Positions 51,339 through 60,864 are shown, numbered from the stretch's first letter. The stretch is DNA of 64,000 nt from Parvibaculum sp. (GCF_030651915.1 NZ_JAUSBV010000010.1:372001-436000); one strand, 5' to 3'. The notes: generated from the letters alone by a model not told the origin. Numbers and translations are program-made.

Positions 51339-52040
51339 TCACGCATTGTCCTGCCGGTTCTTGTTCCGCCAGGCCTTCGCCGCCTCCAGCAATTCCTCGA
51401 CTTCGCTGTCTGAGGTCTGAGTGAAGTCCACATAGTGGAGACCGACGGCGCGAAACGGTTCCGGCATCGCGAGGCAGACGACCTCGTCCGCCAGCGCCTT
51501 CAATTCCTCGATGGTCTCCGACGGCGCCACCGGTACGGCCAGCACCAGCCGGGCCGGATGGCTCCGGCCAATGCCGCTCAGCGCCGCCTTGACCGTGCCG
51601 CCTGTGGCGATGCCATCGTCGACCACGATGACGACCCGGCCCTCGACATCGGCCGGCGGCGCGCCCTTCTTGTAGGCTTTCCGCCTGCGCTCGATCTCGT
51701 CGAGTTCCCGCGCCATCTGCGCGTTCACATAGGTGTCGCTGGCCTGCGTGAGTTGCGCGAGGCGCTCGTTCAGCACCAGTTGCGGATGCAGACCGTCGAC
51801 CACGGCGCCGATCCCGAGTTCCGGCTGGCCCGGCGCGCCGATCTTGCGCACAAACAGAAGGTCGAGTTCGGCCTGGAATGCCTTCGCAATTTCGAAGGCA
51901 AGCGGCACGCCGCCGCGCGGCAGCGCAAGGATGACGGGATCTTCGTTCGCATATTTGCCCAAGGCCGCCGCAAGGCGCCGTCCGGCATCGCGGCGATCCT
52001 GAAACAGCCGACCATCGGCATCCGCGCGCATTGTCGGCAT
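51339..52040 (-). CDS. Phosphoribosyltransferase-domain protein
   Basis: A 233-aa type I phosphoribosyltransferase-fold protein. The PRPP-binding motif is VVIVVDDGIATGGTVKAAL near residue 128. An N-terminal segment has ALPRGGVPLAFEIAK and LFVRKIGAPGQPELGIGAV. Such proteins are often next to, or fused with, dienelactone-hydrolase-like and erythromycin-esterase-like domains, as here. The nucleobase substrate is unknown and true PRT activity is unproven. Start ATG 52040 follows GGAGA. Confidence 0.82.
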   Translation of the reverse strand: MPTMRADADGRLFQDRRDAGRRLAAALGKYANEDPVILALPRGGVPLAFEIAKAFQAELDLLFVRKIGAPGQPELGIGAVVDGLHPQLVLNERLAQLTQASDTYVNAQMARELDEIERRRKAYKKGAPPADVEGRVVIVVDDGIATGGTVKAALSGIGRSHPARLVLAVPVAPSETIEELKALADEVVCLAMPEPFRAVGLHYVDFTQTSDSEVEELLEAAKAWRNKNRQDNA

Positions 52041-52041
52041 A

Positions 52042-52695
52042 TCAATTCTCCGAAAGTGGCAGCAAATGAGCCAGAAACCAGCGGATCGCGTGATCCACGA
52101 CCTGGTCGAGCGTTCCCGGTTCCTCGAACAGGTGTCCAGCACCGGGGACGATGACGAGTTCCTTCTCGGTCCGCAATTGCGCCAGGGCATCGCGGTTCAT
52201 GCCGATCACCGGACCGTCGAGCCCGCCGACGATCAGCAGCACGGGCGCGCGCACATGCGCCAGCGCCGGACCGGCCAGATCGGGTCGCCCGCCACGCGAG
52301 ACGACCGCCGCGACGCGCGCACCCGGCTCCGCCGCAGCCACGAGCGCGGCCCCGCCGCCGGTGCTGGCTCCGAAATAGCCGACGCTCAACCGGCAGGTGT
52401 CGGCTCGGGCCGCGGCCCAGTCGGTCGCCAGCAGCAGGCGGCCGGCAAGCAGCGGGATATCGAACACATTGCGGCGATCCCGTTCCTCAGCCGGTGTCAG
52501 CAAATCGAGCAGCAGCGTCGCCAGCCCGGCCTTACGCAAAGCAGCGGCGACATAGTTGTTGCGCGGGCTCAGGCGACCGCTGCCGCTGCCATGCGCGAAA
52601 ATCACCAAACCCTTCGGGTTCTCCGGCAGACCCATTAATCCCTGAAGTCTCTGCGGTCCGATCTCGACGGTGCGTGGTTCGGATGCGGTGGTCAT
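52042..52695 (-). CDS. Alpha/beta hydrolase (dienelactone hydrolase-like)
   Basis: A 217-aa alpha/beta hydrolase. The oxyanion segment is GLVIFAHGSGSGRLSPRNNYVA and the nucleophile elbow is VGYFGASTGGGAAL (GxSxG). The catalytic Asp is likely in VGGLDGPVIGMN and the His in PGAGHLFEEPG. It ends 1 base before the phosphoribosyltransferase start and begins 5 bases after the erythromycin-esterase gene, so all three form one operon. Confidence 0.82.
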   Translation of the reverse strand: MTTASEPRTVEIGPQRLQGLMGLPENPKGLVIFAHGSGSGRLSPRNNYVAAALRKAGLATLLLDLLTPAEERDRRNVFDIPLLAGRLLLATDWAAARADTCRLSVGYFGASTGGGAALVAAAEPGARVAAVVSRGGRPDLAGPALAHVRAPVLLIVGGLDGPVIGMNRDALAQLRTEKELVIVPGAGHLFEEPGTLDQVVDHAIRWFLAHLLPLSEN

Positions 52696-52700
52696 GTTCG

Positions 52701-54044
52701 TCAAAGCCCGAATGGATAGGTATCGGGCGCGCCACGTGGACGCCCAGCCGCCAGCGGCGTCACCGCCGTCGTTTCCTCGAACCAGACATAAGCATCGAAC
52801 TGGTCGGCCAACACGGCCTCGAAATAGTGGCTGAGAAACTCGCTTTCGGGACGGTAGATCACGCCGATCGCCCGCTCGAGCATCGGCTCGCGCAAGGCTT
52901 CTGCCAGACCGCGCCGCGCCACGCCCCGCCAATCCGTCAGCGAACGGGAGACGCCTGTCTTACGGAAGGCATATTCATAGCTGTCGGTCCGCGCCGGCAG
53001 AACGCTCTTCAACTCCATCGGTGCGCCCCAATCGCTGGCTGCCGCTACGGTTCCGCGATCCGTTCCGAAGCCGATGGCCACCGCTCTGTCACCGAAGGCC
53101 GAGCGGCAGAGCTCGCCGATGTTGAATTCACCCTGCCAGCCCATGGATGTCGCCGACGCATTGCCGATATGGGAGTTATGCGCCCAGACAATTGCGCGCG
53201 CATCGGGACCGCGCGCCGCCATAAGCGCGGTCAGGGTGTCGAACATGTGGCGATCACGCAGATTCCACGACTCGGTCGAACCGCGATACATGATCCGATA
53301 ATAGTGTTCGGCCGCAAGCACAACCCGCGCATTCTGCGCAGCATCGAACCAGGCCTCGCCGTCTTCGCGGACATAGTCGAGGCGGCGCGCGAGCATGTCC
53401 TTGAGCTGTCCGACCACATCCTCCTCGCAAGACTCCTTGCCCTGATAGAGGACCGCGCGACCATAATATGCCGGCTCGTCCTGCCAAGGTGTCAGGCAGC
53501 CGTAGCGCCGCCGCGCCAGCATCGCGGCCTCCGGATCGACGCGGTCCAGATAAGCGAGCACCGCATAAATGGATTCGCCGAGGCTGTAGACATCGAGACC
53601 ATGGAATGAGACACGTGCCTCCGGCGCCCGCGTTTCGTTCCAGACGCGCAGCCAATCGGCAAAGGCCATGACTTCCCGGTTGCGCCACATCCAGACGGGA
53701 AAACGGGAGAAGGCCTCGCCTCGGCCCGGCCGCGCTGCATGATGGCGGACATAGCGATCGATATGTGCAGCGTCCGGCCAGTCGGCCTCGACGGCCACGA
53801 TGTTGAAGCCATGATTCCGGACGAGTTCACGCGTGATGGCGGCGCGCGCATTGTAGAATTCAGCAGTTCCGTGCGATGCCTCTCCGAGCAGAATAACACG
53901 GGCGTCGGCGAACCGCGCAAAAGCCGCGCCAAACTCCTCCGCCTTCAGCGGCGACGGCAGCGGTTCGGCATGATGTCGGAGTACCTCCGTCAGCACCGGC
54001 TGGTGCGATTTCCTGTGTTCATGCGCAGTACGAAAATCGGCCAT
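52701..54044 (-). CDS. Erythromycin esterase family protein
   Basis: A 447-aa protein of the erythromycin esterase/succinoglycan-biosynthesis (EreA-like) family. Signatures are LLGEASHGTAEFY with the catalytic His, FNIVAVEADWPDA, and AIVWAHNSHIGNASA. The name comes from macrolide esterases, but most chromosomal members are uncharacterised hydrolases and no resistance should be assumed. It is the first gene of the operon with the hydrolase and the phosphoribosyltransferase, divergent from the MBL gene. Confidence 0.83.
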   Translation of the reverse strand: MADFRTAHEHRKSHQPVLTEVLRHHAEPLPSPLKAEEFGAAFARFADARVILLGEASHGTAEFYNARAAITRELVRNHGFNIVAVEADWPDAAHIDRYVRHHAARPGRGEAFSRFPVWMWRNREVMAFADWLRVWNETRAPEARVSFHGLDVYSLGESIYAVLAYLDRVDPEAAMLARRRYGCLTPWQDEPAYYGRAVLYQGKESCEEDVVGQLKDMLARRLDYVREDGEAWFDAAQNARVVLAAEHYYRIMYRGSTESWNLRDRHMFDTLTALMAARGPDARAIVWAHNSHIGNASATSMGWQGEFNIGELCRSAFGDRAVAIGFGTDRGTVAAASDWGAPMELKSVLPARTDSYEYAFRKTGVSRSLTDWRGVARRGLAEALREPMLERAIGVIYRPESEFLSHYFEAVLADQFDAYVWFEETTAVTPLAAGRPRGAPDTYPFGL

Positions 54045-54247
54045 GACGACGAGCGCTCTCTCCCGATTTCATCCGGCATAATGTCCGGCGGCCGCGAACC
54101 TGTCCAGCGGTGCCAGTGTCGCAGCTTCACATTGCGGGACGTACCGCGTCCGGACCGGCGCGACGAAAGCCGCACCGACCGGTTGGACAAGAAGAAACGC
54201 TGCCCCTACCCTGCGGGCATCGACATTGCCATTCCGAGAGTTTTCCC

Positions 54248-54898
54248 ATGAGTCTCAAAGCTGCCATTCTTCCCGTGACGCCGTTCCAGCAGAATTGCAC
54301 GCTGATCTGGAACGACGAAAACATGCGCGGCGCCGTCAGCGATCCCGGCGGAGATCTGGCGCGGATCAAGGCGGCGGCGACCGAGGCCGGCGTCGCCATC
54401 GAGAAGATCCTGCTGACGCATGGCCATCTCGATCATGCGGCGGCGGCCGGCGATCTGGCGCGCGAACTCGGCGTGCCGATCGAGGGGCCGCACAAGAACG
54501 ACCTCTTTCTCATCGAAGCGCTGCCGCGCCAGGCGGCACAATACGGCTTTCCGCCGGTCAGCGCCTTCCTGCCCGACCGCTGGCTCGAAAATGGCGACAC
54601 GGTGGAGGTCGCCGGCCTCACCTTCGATGTGCGCCACTGCCCCGGCCACACGCCCGGGCATGTGATCTTCTTCCATGAACCGTCGCGGTTGGCCCTTGTC
54701 GGCGATGTGCTGTTCCAGGGTTCGATCGGGCGAACCGATCTGCCACGTGGCGACCATGGCGCACTCGTTCAATCAATCCGAGAGCGATTGTGGCCTCTTG
54801 GCGACGATGTGACCTTCGTGCCGGGGCACGGGCCGCTTTCAACCTTCGGCGCCGAGCGGCGGAGCAACCCTTTCGTCGCCGACGAGAATTTCGCCTGA
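54248..54898 (+). CDS. MBL-fold hydrolase (YcbL/glyoxalase II-like)
   Basis: A 216-aa metallo-beta-lactamase-fold protein. The metal motif is LLTHGHLDHAAAAG (HxHxDH), followed by RHCPGHTPGHV, LVGDVLFQGSIGRTD and VPGHGPLST, all typical of the type II (YcbL) glyoxalase II group. It would hydrolyse S-lactoylglutathione or a similar thioester. ATG 54248 has only a weak ribosome site (CCGAGAG). Confidence 0.86.
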   Translation: MSLKAAILPVTPFQQNCTLIWNDENMRGAVSDPGGDLARIKAAATEAGVAIEKILLTHGHLDHAAAAGDLARELGVPIEGPHKNDLFLIEALPRQAAQYGFPPVSAFLPDRWLENGDTVEVAGLTFDVRHCPGHTPGHVIFFHEPSRLALVGDVLFQGSIGRTDLPRGDHGALVQSIRERLWPLGDDVTFVPGHGPLSTFGAERRSNPFVADENFA

Positions 54899-55031
54899 AC
54901 AAAGCCTCGGCCGCAGCCGGAAACGATGGACAAATGCACAGCAATCGGGTTCTTTTGCCGGACTGACAATTCGTCAACAAGAATGTCCATAAAGGACGCG
55001 GAGCGATTTGGCCACCGGCCAGGGGAAGCGA

Positions 55032-56453
55032 ATGCAACAACAGAAGAAGGTCACGCGATGGCAAATCGGCGCCTTCGCCCTACCCTCGATTCCGATGGCG
55101 GCGCTGGGCCTGCCGATTGTCGTTTATCTGCCGCCCTTTTATGGCCACGACATGGGACTTGGCCTCACCGTTGCCGGCACGATTTTCATGCTGGCACGGT
55201 TCTGGGATGTGTTCACCGACCCGGTGCTGGGCATGGTGTCGGACCGCTATCCCAGCCGCTGGGGACGGCGGCGGCACTGGATCGTGCTGTCGACGCCGAT
55301 CCTGCTGGTTGCCGGCTATATGCTGTTCATGCCGTCGCCGCCCGTGACCTGGGTCTATCTGGCGACATGGATGTTCGTGCTCTATATCGGCTGGACGCTG
55401 CTGACCATTTCGCACATGTCGTGGGGCGCCGAGCTTTCGGCCGAGTACGACGAACGCTCGACCATTCAAGGCGTGCGCGAATTCCTGCTGATCCTCGGCA
55501 TGTTCGCCGTGCTGGCACTGCCGGCGATCATCGAGGGCATGTCGGAAGACGGCGCCGGCGGGCGTGAAAAAGTTGCCGCGATGGGCTGGTTCATCCTGAT
55601 CCTGCTGCCGATCACCGTCGGGCTCGCGGTCTGGCTGGCGCCCGAACACAAGAGCGCGCCGCAGGCGCAAATCCCGTGGCAGAAGGCCTGGGGCATCATC
55701 GCGCGCAACCGGCTGTTGCAGCGGGTTCTGGTGGCCGATCTGCTGGTCAATATCGCGCCGGCAATCACGGGCTCGCTCTATATATTCTTCGCGGCCTATG
55801 TGATGGAACTACCGCGTTATGCGAGCCTGCTGCTGCTGGTCTATTTCATTTTCGGCTTTGTCGGCATTCCGTTCTGGATCCGCCTCAGCCATATGGCCGG
55901 CAAGCACAAGACGCTCGCCATTGCGATGGTCTATGGCTCGGTGGCGCTGCCGCTTGTCATCTTCTTTCCGCGCGGCGAATTCTGGTGGCTCTTTATCGGC
56001 AACTCGCTTTACGGCATTGCTTATGGCGCCGGCTCCTTCCTGCTGCGCTCGATCATGGCCGATGTGATCGACACCGATTATCTGGAGACTGGGCAGCGGC
56101 GCACCGGGCTTTACTATTCGCTGCTGACAATGACCGCCAAGATCGGCGCGGCGCTGGCGGTGGGCATCACCTATCCCCTGCTCGATCTTATCGGCTTCAC
56201 GCCCGGCGGTGGCAATTCGCCGGAGACGCTCGACAAGTTCATGGCGATGTATGTGACGCTGCCGGCGATCACGATGCTGGTGGCGGCCTCCGTGATGTGG
56301 GGCTTCCCGCTCGACCGAAAGGCGCAGGAGAATTTGCGCGATCGCATTCGCGCCATCGAAGGTGAACACAAGTCGCATGCCGCAAGCGATGCCGCGGCGG
56401 CCGTGGTGCAGGTCGGTTCGGCCGGCGGTATTGTCGACCGCAGCGGCGACTAG
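55032..56453 (+). CDS. GPH-family sugar:cation symporter (MelB-like MFS)
   Basis: A 473-aa carrier with about 12 transmembrane segments. The family markers are FWDVFTDPVLGMVSDRYPSRWGRRRHWI after TM2 and the C-terminal ADVIDTDYLETGQRRTGLYYSLL, as in glycoside-pentoside-hexuronide transporters. Start ATG 55032 follows AGGGGAAGCGA. The substrate could be a glycoside or another small solute, since some members carry other compounds. mazG begins 12 bases after its end. Confidence 0.85.
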   Translation: MQQQKKVTRWQIGAFALPSIPMAALGLPIVVYLPPFYGHDMGLGLTVAGTIFMLARFWDVFTDPVLGMVSDRYPSRWGRRRHWIVLSTPILLVAGYMLFMPSPPVTWVYLATWMFVLYIGWTLLTISHMSWGAELSAEYDERSTIQGVREFLLILGMFAVLALPAIIEGMSEDGAGGREKVAAMGWFILILLPITVGLAVWLAPEHKSAPQAQIPWQKAWGIIARNRLLQRVLVADLLVNIAPAITGSLYIFFAAYVMELPRYASLLLLVYFIFGFVGIPFWIRLSHMAGKHKTLAIAMVYGSVALPLVIFFPRGEFWWLFIGNSLYGIAYGAGSFLLRSIMADVIDTDYLETGQRRTGLYYSLLTMTAKIGAALAVGITYPLLDLIGFTPGGGNSPETLDKFMAMYVTLPAITMLVAASVMWGFPLDRKAQENLRDRIRAIEGEHKSHAASDAAAAVVQVGSAGGIVDRSGD

Positions 56454-56465
56454 AGGGGGGACTTC

Positions 56466-57269
56466 TTGGCCGAGGAAACAGGTGCCATCGACCGGCTGCT
56501 TTCGATCATGGTGCGGCTGCGCGACCCGACAAGCGGCTGCCCTTGGGATCTCGAACAGAATTTTTCCTCGATCGCGCCCTATACGATTGAGGAAGCCTAT
56601 GAGGTGGCCGACGCGATCGAGCGCGGCGACATCGAAGAGATCAAGGACGAACTTGGCGACCTGCTGTTGCAGGTGGTGTTCCATGCGCAGATGGCCGCCG
56701 AACAAGGCGCGTTCGATTTCGAGGATGTAGCGGCGGCGATTTCCGACAAAATGGTGCGGCGGCATCCGCATGTGTTCGGCGACGAGAGGCAGCGCGCGGC
56801 CGGCGCCGTCAAGGTCCGGTGGGAAGAGATCAAGGCCGCGGAGCGCGCCGCCAAAGGCGGAGCAGCGGCCAGCATTCTCGACGATGTGCCGCTCGCGCTA
56901 CCGGCGCTTTCGCGCGCGGTCAAACTGCAGAACCGCGCGGCGCGAGTCGGTTTCGACTGGCCGGAAACGCGGATGGTGATCGACAAGCTCAACGAGGAAA
57001 TGCTGGAACTGTCGGCGGAGGTCGCCAAGGGCGGCGATGCCGACCGGCTGGAAGACGAGATGGGCGATCTGCTGTTTGTCTATGCCAATCTGGCGCGGCA
57101 TCTGAAAATCGATCCGGAAGCGGCGCTCCGGCGCGCCAACGCCAAGTTCCGCCGCCGCTTCGGTCGGATCGAAGAGAAGCTTGCGGCGCAGGGGCGGACG
57201 CCCGCGCAATCGACGCTGGAGGAAATGGACGCGCTGTGGGATGAGGCGAAAGGCGAAGAGCGACGCTAG
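56466..57269 (+). CDS. mazG: Nucleoside triphosphate pyrophosphohydrolase
   Basis: A 267-aa all-alpha NTP pyrophosphohydrolase with two MazG domains. The first has GCPWDLEQNFSSIAPYTIEEAYEVADAIE and DELGDLLLQVVFHAQMA, giving the ExxE...ExxD Mg sites. The second has DKLNEEMLELSAEVAKG and DEMGDLLFVYANLARH. It clears non-canonical or excess NTPs. The start is TTG 56466, preceded by GAGGGGGG. It ends 4 bases inside the convergent IMPase gene. Confidence 0.92.
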   Translation: MAEETGAIDRLLSIMVRLRDPTSGCPWDLEQNFSSIAPYTIEEAYEVADAIERGDIEEIKDELGDLLLQVVFHAQMAAEQGAFDFEDVAAAISDKMVRRHPHVFGDERQRAAGAVKVRWEEIKAAERAAKGGAAASILDDVPLALPALSRAVKLQNRAARVGFDWPETRMVIDKLNEEMLELSAEVAKGGDADRLEDEMGDLLFVYANLARHLKIDPEAALRRANAKFRRRFGRIEEKLAAQGRTPAQSTLEEMDALWDEAKGEERR

Positions 57270-58096
57270 AGGTGGGCGCGCAACGCGCGGATTTGCGCCG
57301 CTGTTTCCTGCCAACTCTGCTCGTCGCGGGCCAAAAGATGCGGCCCTTTCAGGATCCGTGGCGCATAATCGAGGCCTGTCTCGATGTCGCGTACCACACC
57401 ACCCGCCTCACGCAGGATCAACGTGCCCGGCACATGATCCCAGGGCAGCATACGAAAATAGGTGACGAAATCGTGGTGGCCGCGCGCAATCGACGTGTAG
57501 TCGAAGGCCGAGCAGAGATTTGATTCCTTGCGGCCGATGGCGTCGGCATGGCGTTCGATGGAGTTCTTCCAATCCTCCGGCATGAAGCGGACATAAAAGC
57601 TCGCCGATTGATCGGCACGGTCCGGCGCCGCGCGGCCCGAAGCCATGCGCTCCGTCGCGCCGCCCGATGTCCAGAAGGCGCCGGCACCCTGCTCGGCAAC
57701 CGCGATTTCATCCGTTACCGGAAGATATATCCAGGCGTGGGTCGTCTCGCCTCTCTCGACCAGCGACACCATGACGCCGAAGGTTTCGCGGCCGGCAACG
57801 AAGTTTCCGGTGCCGTCGACGGGATCGACCGTCCAGAGCGCCCTGTCGTCCGAGAGACGCTCGAGCAGGGACGGATCGGCGGCGGCGGCTTCCTCGCCCA
57901 GCACATGCGAACCGGCCACCAGCGCCTCAAGGCGGGGCGTCAGCCAGATTTCCGAGGCGCGGTCGGCGATCGTCACCAGATCGCCCTTTGACTTTTCCTC
58001 GACATCGCCTTCCGCCAGGGCGCGGAAACGCGGCATGATTTCGCGTGCCGCCACTTCCCGCATCAAGGCGGCGACCTGTTCTGTGAGGATGGACAT
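57266..58096 (-). CDS. Inositol-monophosphatase family phosphatase (HisN-like)
   Basis: A 276-aa Mg-dependent phosphatase. The metal sites are LGEEAAAADPS and WTVDPVDGTGNFVAG (DPxDGT), and the third is in PWDHVPGTLILREAGG (WDxxxG). Family members act on inositol phosphate, histidinol phosphate or 3'-phosphoadenosine phosphate. In alphaproteobacteria HisN-type histidinol phosphatases have this size, but no his genes are adjacent. It is downstream of hflX with an 8-base gap. Confidence 0.82.
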   Translation of the reverse strand: MSILTEQVAALMREVAAREIMPRFRALAEGDVEEKSKGDLVTIADRASEIWLTPRLEALVAGSHVLGEEAAAADPSLLERLSDDRALWTVDPVDGTGNFVAGRETFGVMVSLVERGETTHAWIYLPVTDEIAVAEQGAGAFWTSGGATERMASGRAAPDRADQSASFYVRFMPEDWKNSIERHADAIGRKESNLCSAFDYTSIARGHHDFVTYFRMLPWDHVPGTLILREAGGVVRDIETGLDYAPRILKGPHLLARDEQSWQETAAQIRALRAHL

Positions 58097-58104
58097 TCTA
58101 TGCG

Positions 58105-59523
58105 TTACTCAACCGCTTCGATCTTGTCGATCGCGGCTTCGCCGAGGCGACGCGCCAGCGCCGGAAAGCGCTTTTCAAACCGACCGGTCATCATTGGTGT
58201 CATACCGATTTCGAGGTGGACAATGCCGTCCTCGCCATCCTCGCGCTTGCGCACATGCGCATTGGCGTGCAGCCAGGCCATGGCCTCGCCCTCGCCCGCC
58301 GGTATGTCGAGTGTTACACCGCGTTCGTCGTCGACAATCAGGCTGTCGATCAGTTTCAGCAGGTCATCGACGCCCTGCCCCGTCAGCGCCGAGACGGCAA
58401 CGGAAAGCGGTTCGCGCGATGCCGCGTTGACCGCGGCGGCCCCTTCCTCGTCCAGGAGGTCGATCTTGTTCAGCACATCGACAATGTGCTGACCGCCGGC
58501 GGTGGCCGACTCCTTCGTCACGCCGAGCGAGGCGAGCACCTGCTCGACATCCTTTTTCTGGAGCGCGGTTTCCTCATGCGCGGCATCGCGGACATGGAGG
58601 ATGACTTCAGCTTCCAGCACTTCTTCGAGCGTGGCGCGGAAGGCCGCAACAAGATGCGTCGGCAATTCGGAAATGAAGCCGACCGTGTCGGAGAGGATGA
58701 TCTTGCGGCCGCTCGGCAGGACGAGCGCCCGCATGGTCGGGTCGAGGGTGGCGAAGAGCAGGTTTTCGGCGAAGACGCCGGCTTCGGTCAGGCGATTGAA
58801 AAGCGTCGACTTGCCGGCATTGGTGTAGCCGACCAGGGCAACGACCGGATAAGGCGCCTCGCGGCGCTTCTTGCGATGCAGTTCGCGCGTGCGCTTGACC
58901 GTTTCGAGCTGGTGTTCGAGCTTGGCGATGCGTTCCTGGATCAGGCGGCGGTCGGCTTCGATCTGGGTTTCGCCGGGACCGCCGAGAAAACCGAAACCGC
59001 CGCGCTGGCGCTCGAGATGGGTCCAGCTGCGGACGAGGCGGGTTTTCTGGTAGTTCAGATGTGCCAGCTCGACCTGCAGCGTGCCTTCGCGGGTTCCGGC
59101 ACGCTCGCCGAAGATTTCGAGGATGAGGCCGGTGCGGTCGAGCACCTTCAGGTTCCAGGCCTTTTCGAGATTGCGCTGCTGACCGGGGCCGAGCGGGCCG
59201 TCGACAACAACGAGTTCGACGCGTAGCTCGGCGAGCTGGCCTTTCAGCTCCTCAACCTTGCCTTGACCGAACAGGGTGGCGGGCCGTGGCGTGGCAAGGG
59301 GTATGACGGCGCTGCCGACCACGTCGAGCGCGATGGCTGCTGCCAGCCCAACCGCCTCATCGAGGCGGGATTCAGGCGAGCGCGGGGATTTGCCTTCGCC
59401 TTTCGGGCGGGATTTCAGCCAGGGGACCAATACAAATGTCCGCGTCGGTTCTTTCGGCTTGTTGCCGGAACCGCGTTCGACGCGTTTGCGTCCGCTATGG
59501 CCGATCTCTGTTTCGTCGTTCAA
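58105..59523 (-). CDS. hflX: Ribosome-associated GTPase HflX
   Basis: A 472-aa GTPase that rescues stalled or heat-damaged ribosomes. The HflX N-terminal domain includes DGPLGPGQQRNLEKAWNLKVLDRTGLILEIF and GPGETQIEADRR. The G domain has the P-loop VGYTNAGKSTLFNRL, G2/G3 region LPSGRKIILSDTVGFI and NKIDLLD. It follows hfq directly (11-bp gap), the usual hfq-hflX pair. Confidence 0.94.
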   Translation of the reverse strand: MNDETEIGHSGRKRVERGSGNKPKEPTRTFVLVPWLKSRPKGEGKSPRSPESRLDEAVGLAAAIALDVVGSAVIPLATPRPATLFGQGKVEELKGQLAELRVELVVVDGPLGPGQQRNLEKAWNLKVLDRTGLILEIFGERAGTREGTLQVELAHLNYQKTRLVRSWTHLERQRGGFGFLGGPGETQIEADRRLIQERIAKLEHQLETVKRTRELHRKKRREAPYPVVALVGYTNAGKSTLFNRLTEAGVFAENLLFATLDPTMRALVLPSGRKIILSDTVGFISELPTHLVAAFRATLEEVLEAEVILHVRDAAHEETALQKKDVEQVLASLGVTKESATAGGQHIVDVLNKIDLLDEEGAAAVNAASREPLSVAVSALTGQGVDDLLKLIDSLIVDDERGVTLDIPAGEGEAMAWLHANAHVRKREDGEDGIVHLEIGMTPMMTGRFEKRFPALARRLGEAAIDKIEAVE

Positions 59524-59534
59524 TCTTGCTCTCT

Positions 59535-59783
59535 TCAGGCCTCCTCGCCGTTCGTTTCAGGCTCGAATAGCTGAACGGGCTGGGCCGGCATGATGGTCGA
59601 TATGGCGTGCTTATACACGAGCTGCGAATGGCCGTCCCGGCGGAGCAACACACAAAAGTTGTCGAACCAGGTGACGACGCCCTGAAGCTTGACACCATTG
59701 ACCAGGAAGATGGTCAGCGTTGTCTTGTTCTTGCGAACATGGTTCAGGAAGGTGTCCTGGAGGTTATGGGTCTTCTCGTTCAT
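59535..59783 (-). CDS. hfq: RNA chaperone Hfq
   Basis: An 82-aa Sm-like hexamer-forming RNA chaperone that pairs small RNAs with mRNAs. The Sm1 motif is [31 protein letters not shown], shown here in part by LNHVRKNK, and Sm2 is YKHAISTI. A short acidic tail ([11 protein letters not shown]) follows. It is cotranscribed with hflX. A palindrome lies 137 bases upstream. Confidence 0.95.
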   Translation of the reverse strand: MNEKTHNLQDTFLNHVRKNKTTLTIFLVNGVKLQGVVTWFDNFCVLLRRDGHSQLVYKHAISTIMPAQPVQLFEPETNGEEA

Positions 59784-59919
59784 GGGTAAACCCCATTTAT
59801 CAGGCTGGTGGGGCCGGGCCTGCGCCGCGCGGACCGGCTTTTTGTTGGCACCCGGCCGGGGAATGGCGCGGGGCTGCGGCTCTCACACATACAGTCGAGT
59901 GTTTCAATTCATGCTGCAA

Positions 59920-59940
59920 GTGCGAAATTGAATTTCGCAC
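59920..59940. promoter_or_regulatory. 21-bp near-perfect palindrome upstream of hfq
   Basis: GTGCGAAATT, a single G, and AATTTCGCAC form a 10-bp inverted repeat around one base, in the 212-bp gap between the aminotransferase gene and hfq. A centre this tight favours a protein operator over an RNA hairpin, though it could also end the upstream transcript. The rest of the gap has no gene. Confidence 0.45.
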
Positions 59941-59995
59941 CCGCAATCGCAACGATTTAGCCCCGCTTCCCGCCGATTTGGAGGGTTTGGGGGAC

Positions 59996-60853
59996 TCAGG
60001 TCAGGTGCCCGACGCGCCCATAGGCTTCGCGCAAGCGAAGCGTCAGCAATCCGGGCTCCGCATTTCCTACGGGAGCGCCGTCGATCCGGACCACCGGAAT
60101 GATGATCGCCGAGGAGGCGCTGATGAAAGCTTCGCGGGCCGATTTTGCCTCTTCGGGGGTGAAGGCCCGCTCGACCACCTCGATACCCTCGGCCTTTGCC
60201 GCCTCAAGCAACACCCGGCGGGTAACGCCATTCAGAATGTCACAGGTTGCCGGCCGTGTGACCAGACGGCCGTCGCCATCGACGATCCAGGCATTGGTCG
60301 ACGAGCCCTCGGTGACAAAGCCCTGCGGATCGACCAGCCAAGCCTCATAGGCGCCAGCCTCGCGGGCGGCCTGCTTGGCCAGGATATTGGGCAGCAAGGA
60401 AACCGACTTGATGTCACGCCGGGCCCAGCGGATGTCGGGCATGGTCACGACGGCGACGCCCTTCTCTACCGCCGCGGCGATGCGCGCTTCATTGAGACGC
60501 CTGGCGGTGACGACCAAAGCGGGTGGCACCGGCGTGGCGGGAAAGGGATGGTCGCGCGGCGCGACGCCGCGCGTGACCTGGATGTAGACAAGCCCATTCG
60601 AGATACGGTTCAAGCGCACGACTTCGCGCAGAATATGCCGCAGCGCCGGTACGGGCACCGGCATGGCGATGCGCAGTTCAGCCAGCGACCGTTCCAGGCG
60701 CTCCAGATGCAACGCCTCGTCCATGAAACGGCCACCGCGGAGGCCGCAGACTTCATAAACGCCATCGGCGAACTGATAGCCGCGATCCTCTATATGGATC
60801 GCCGCCTCTGCATGGCGCACATAGCGGCCGTTGACATAAGCGAAGCGGGACAA
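59996..60853 (-). CDS. dat: D-amino acid aminotransferase / class IV aminotransferase
   Basis: A 285-aa fold-type IV PLP enzyme. It has FAYVNGRYVRHAEAAIHIEDRGYQFADGVYE at the N terminus, the Schiff-base Lys in RRDIKSVSLLPN near residue 146, and the cofactor-site Glu in FVTEGSSTNAWIV. It transfers amino groups between D-amino acids and 2-oxo acids, feeding D-Ala/D-Glu for the wall; branched-chain activity cannot be excluded. Placement between trkA and hfq is conserved in alphaproteobacteria. Confidence 0.88.
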   Translation of the reverse strand: MSRFAYVNGRYVRHAEAAIHIEDRGYQFADGVYEVCGLRGGRFMDEALHLERLERSLAELRIAMPVPVPALRHILREVVRLNRISNGLVYIQVTRGVAPRDHPFPATPVPPALVVTARRLNEARIAAAVEKGVAVVTMPDIRWARRDIKSVSLLPNILAKQAAREAGAYEAWLVDPQGFVTEGSSTNAWIVDGDGRLVTRPATCDILNGVTRRVLLEAAKAEGIEVVERAFTPEEAKSAREAFISASSAIIIPVVRIDGAPVGNAEPGLLTLRLREAYGRVGHLT

Positions 60854-60864
60854 GGGCGCGACCT

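Noticed and set aside
52701-54044. Reading the erythromycin-esterase-family gene as a macrolide resistance determinant.
   Set aside because: Chromosomal members of this family are mostly not resistance enzymes, and there is no mobile or resistance context here.
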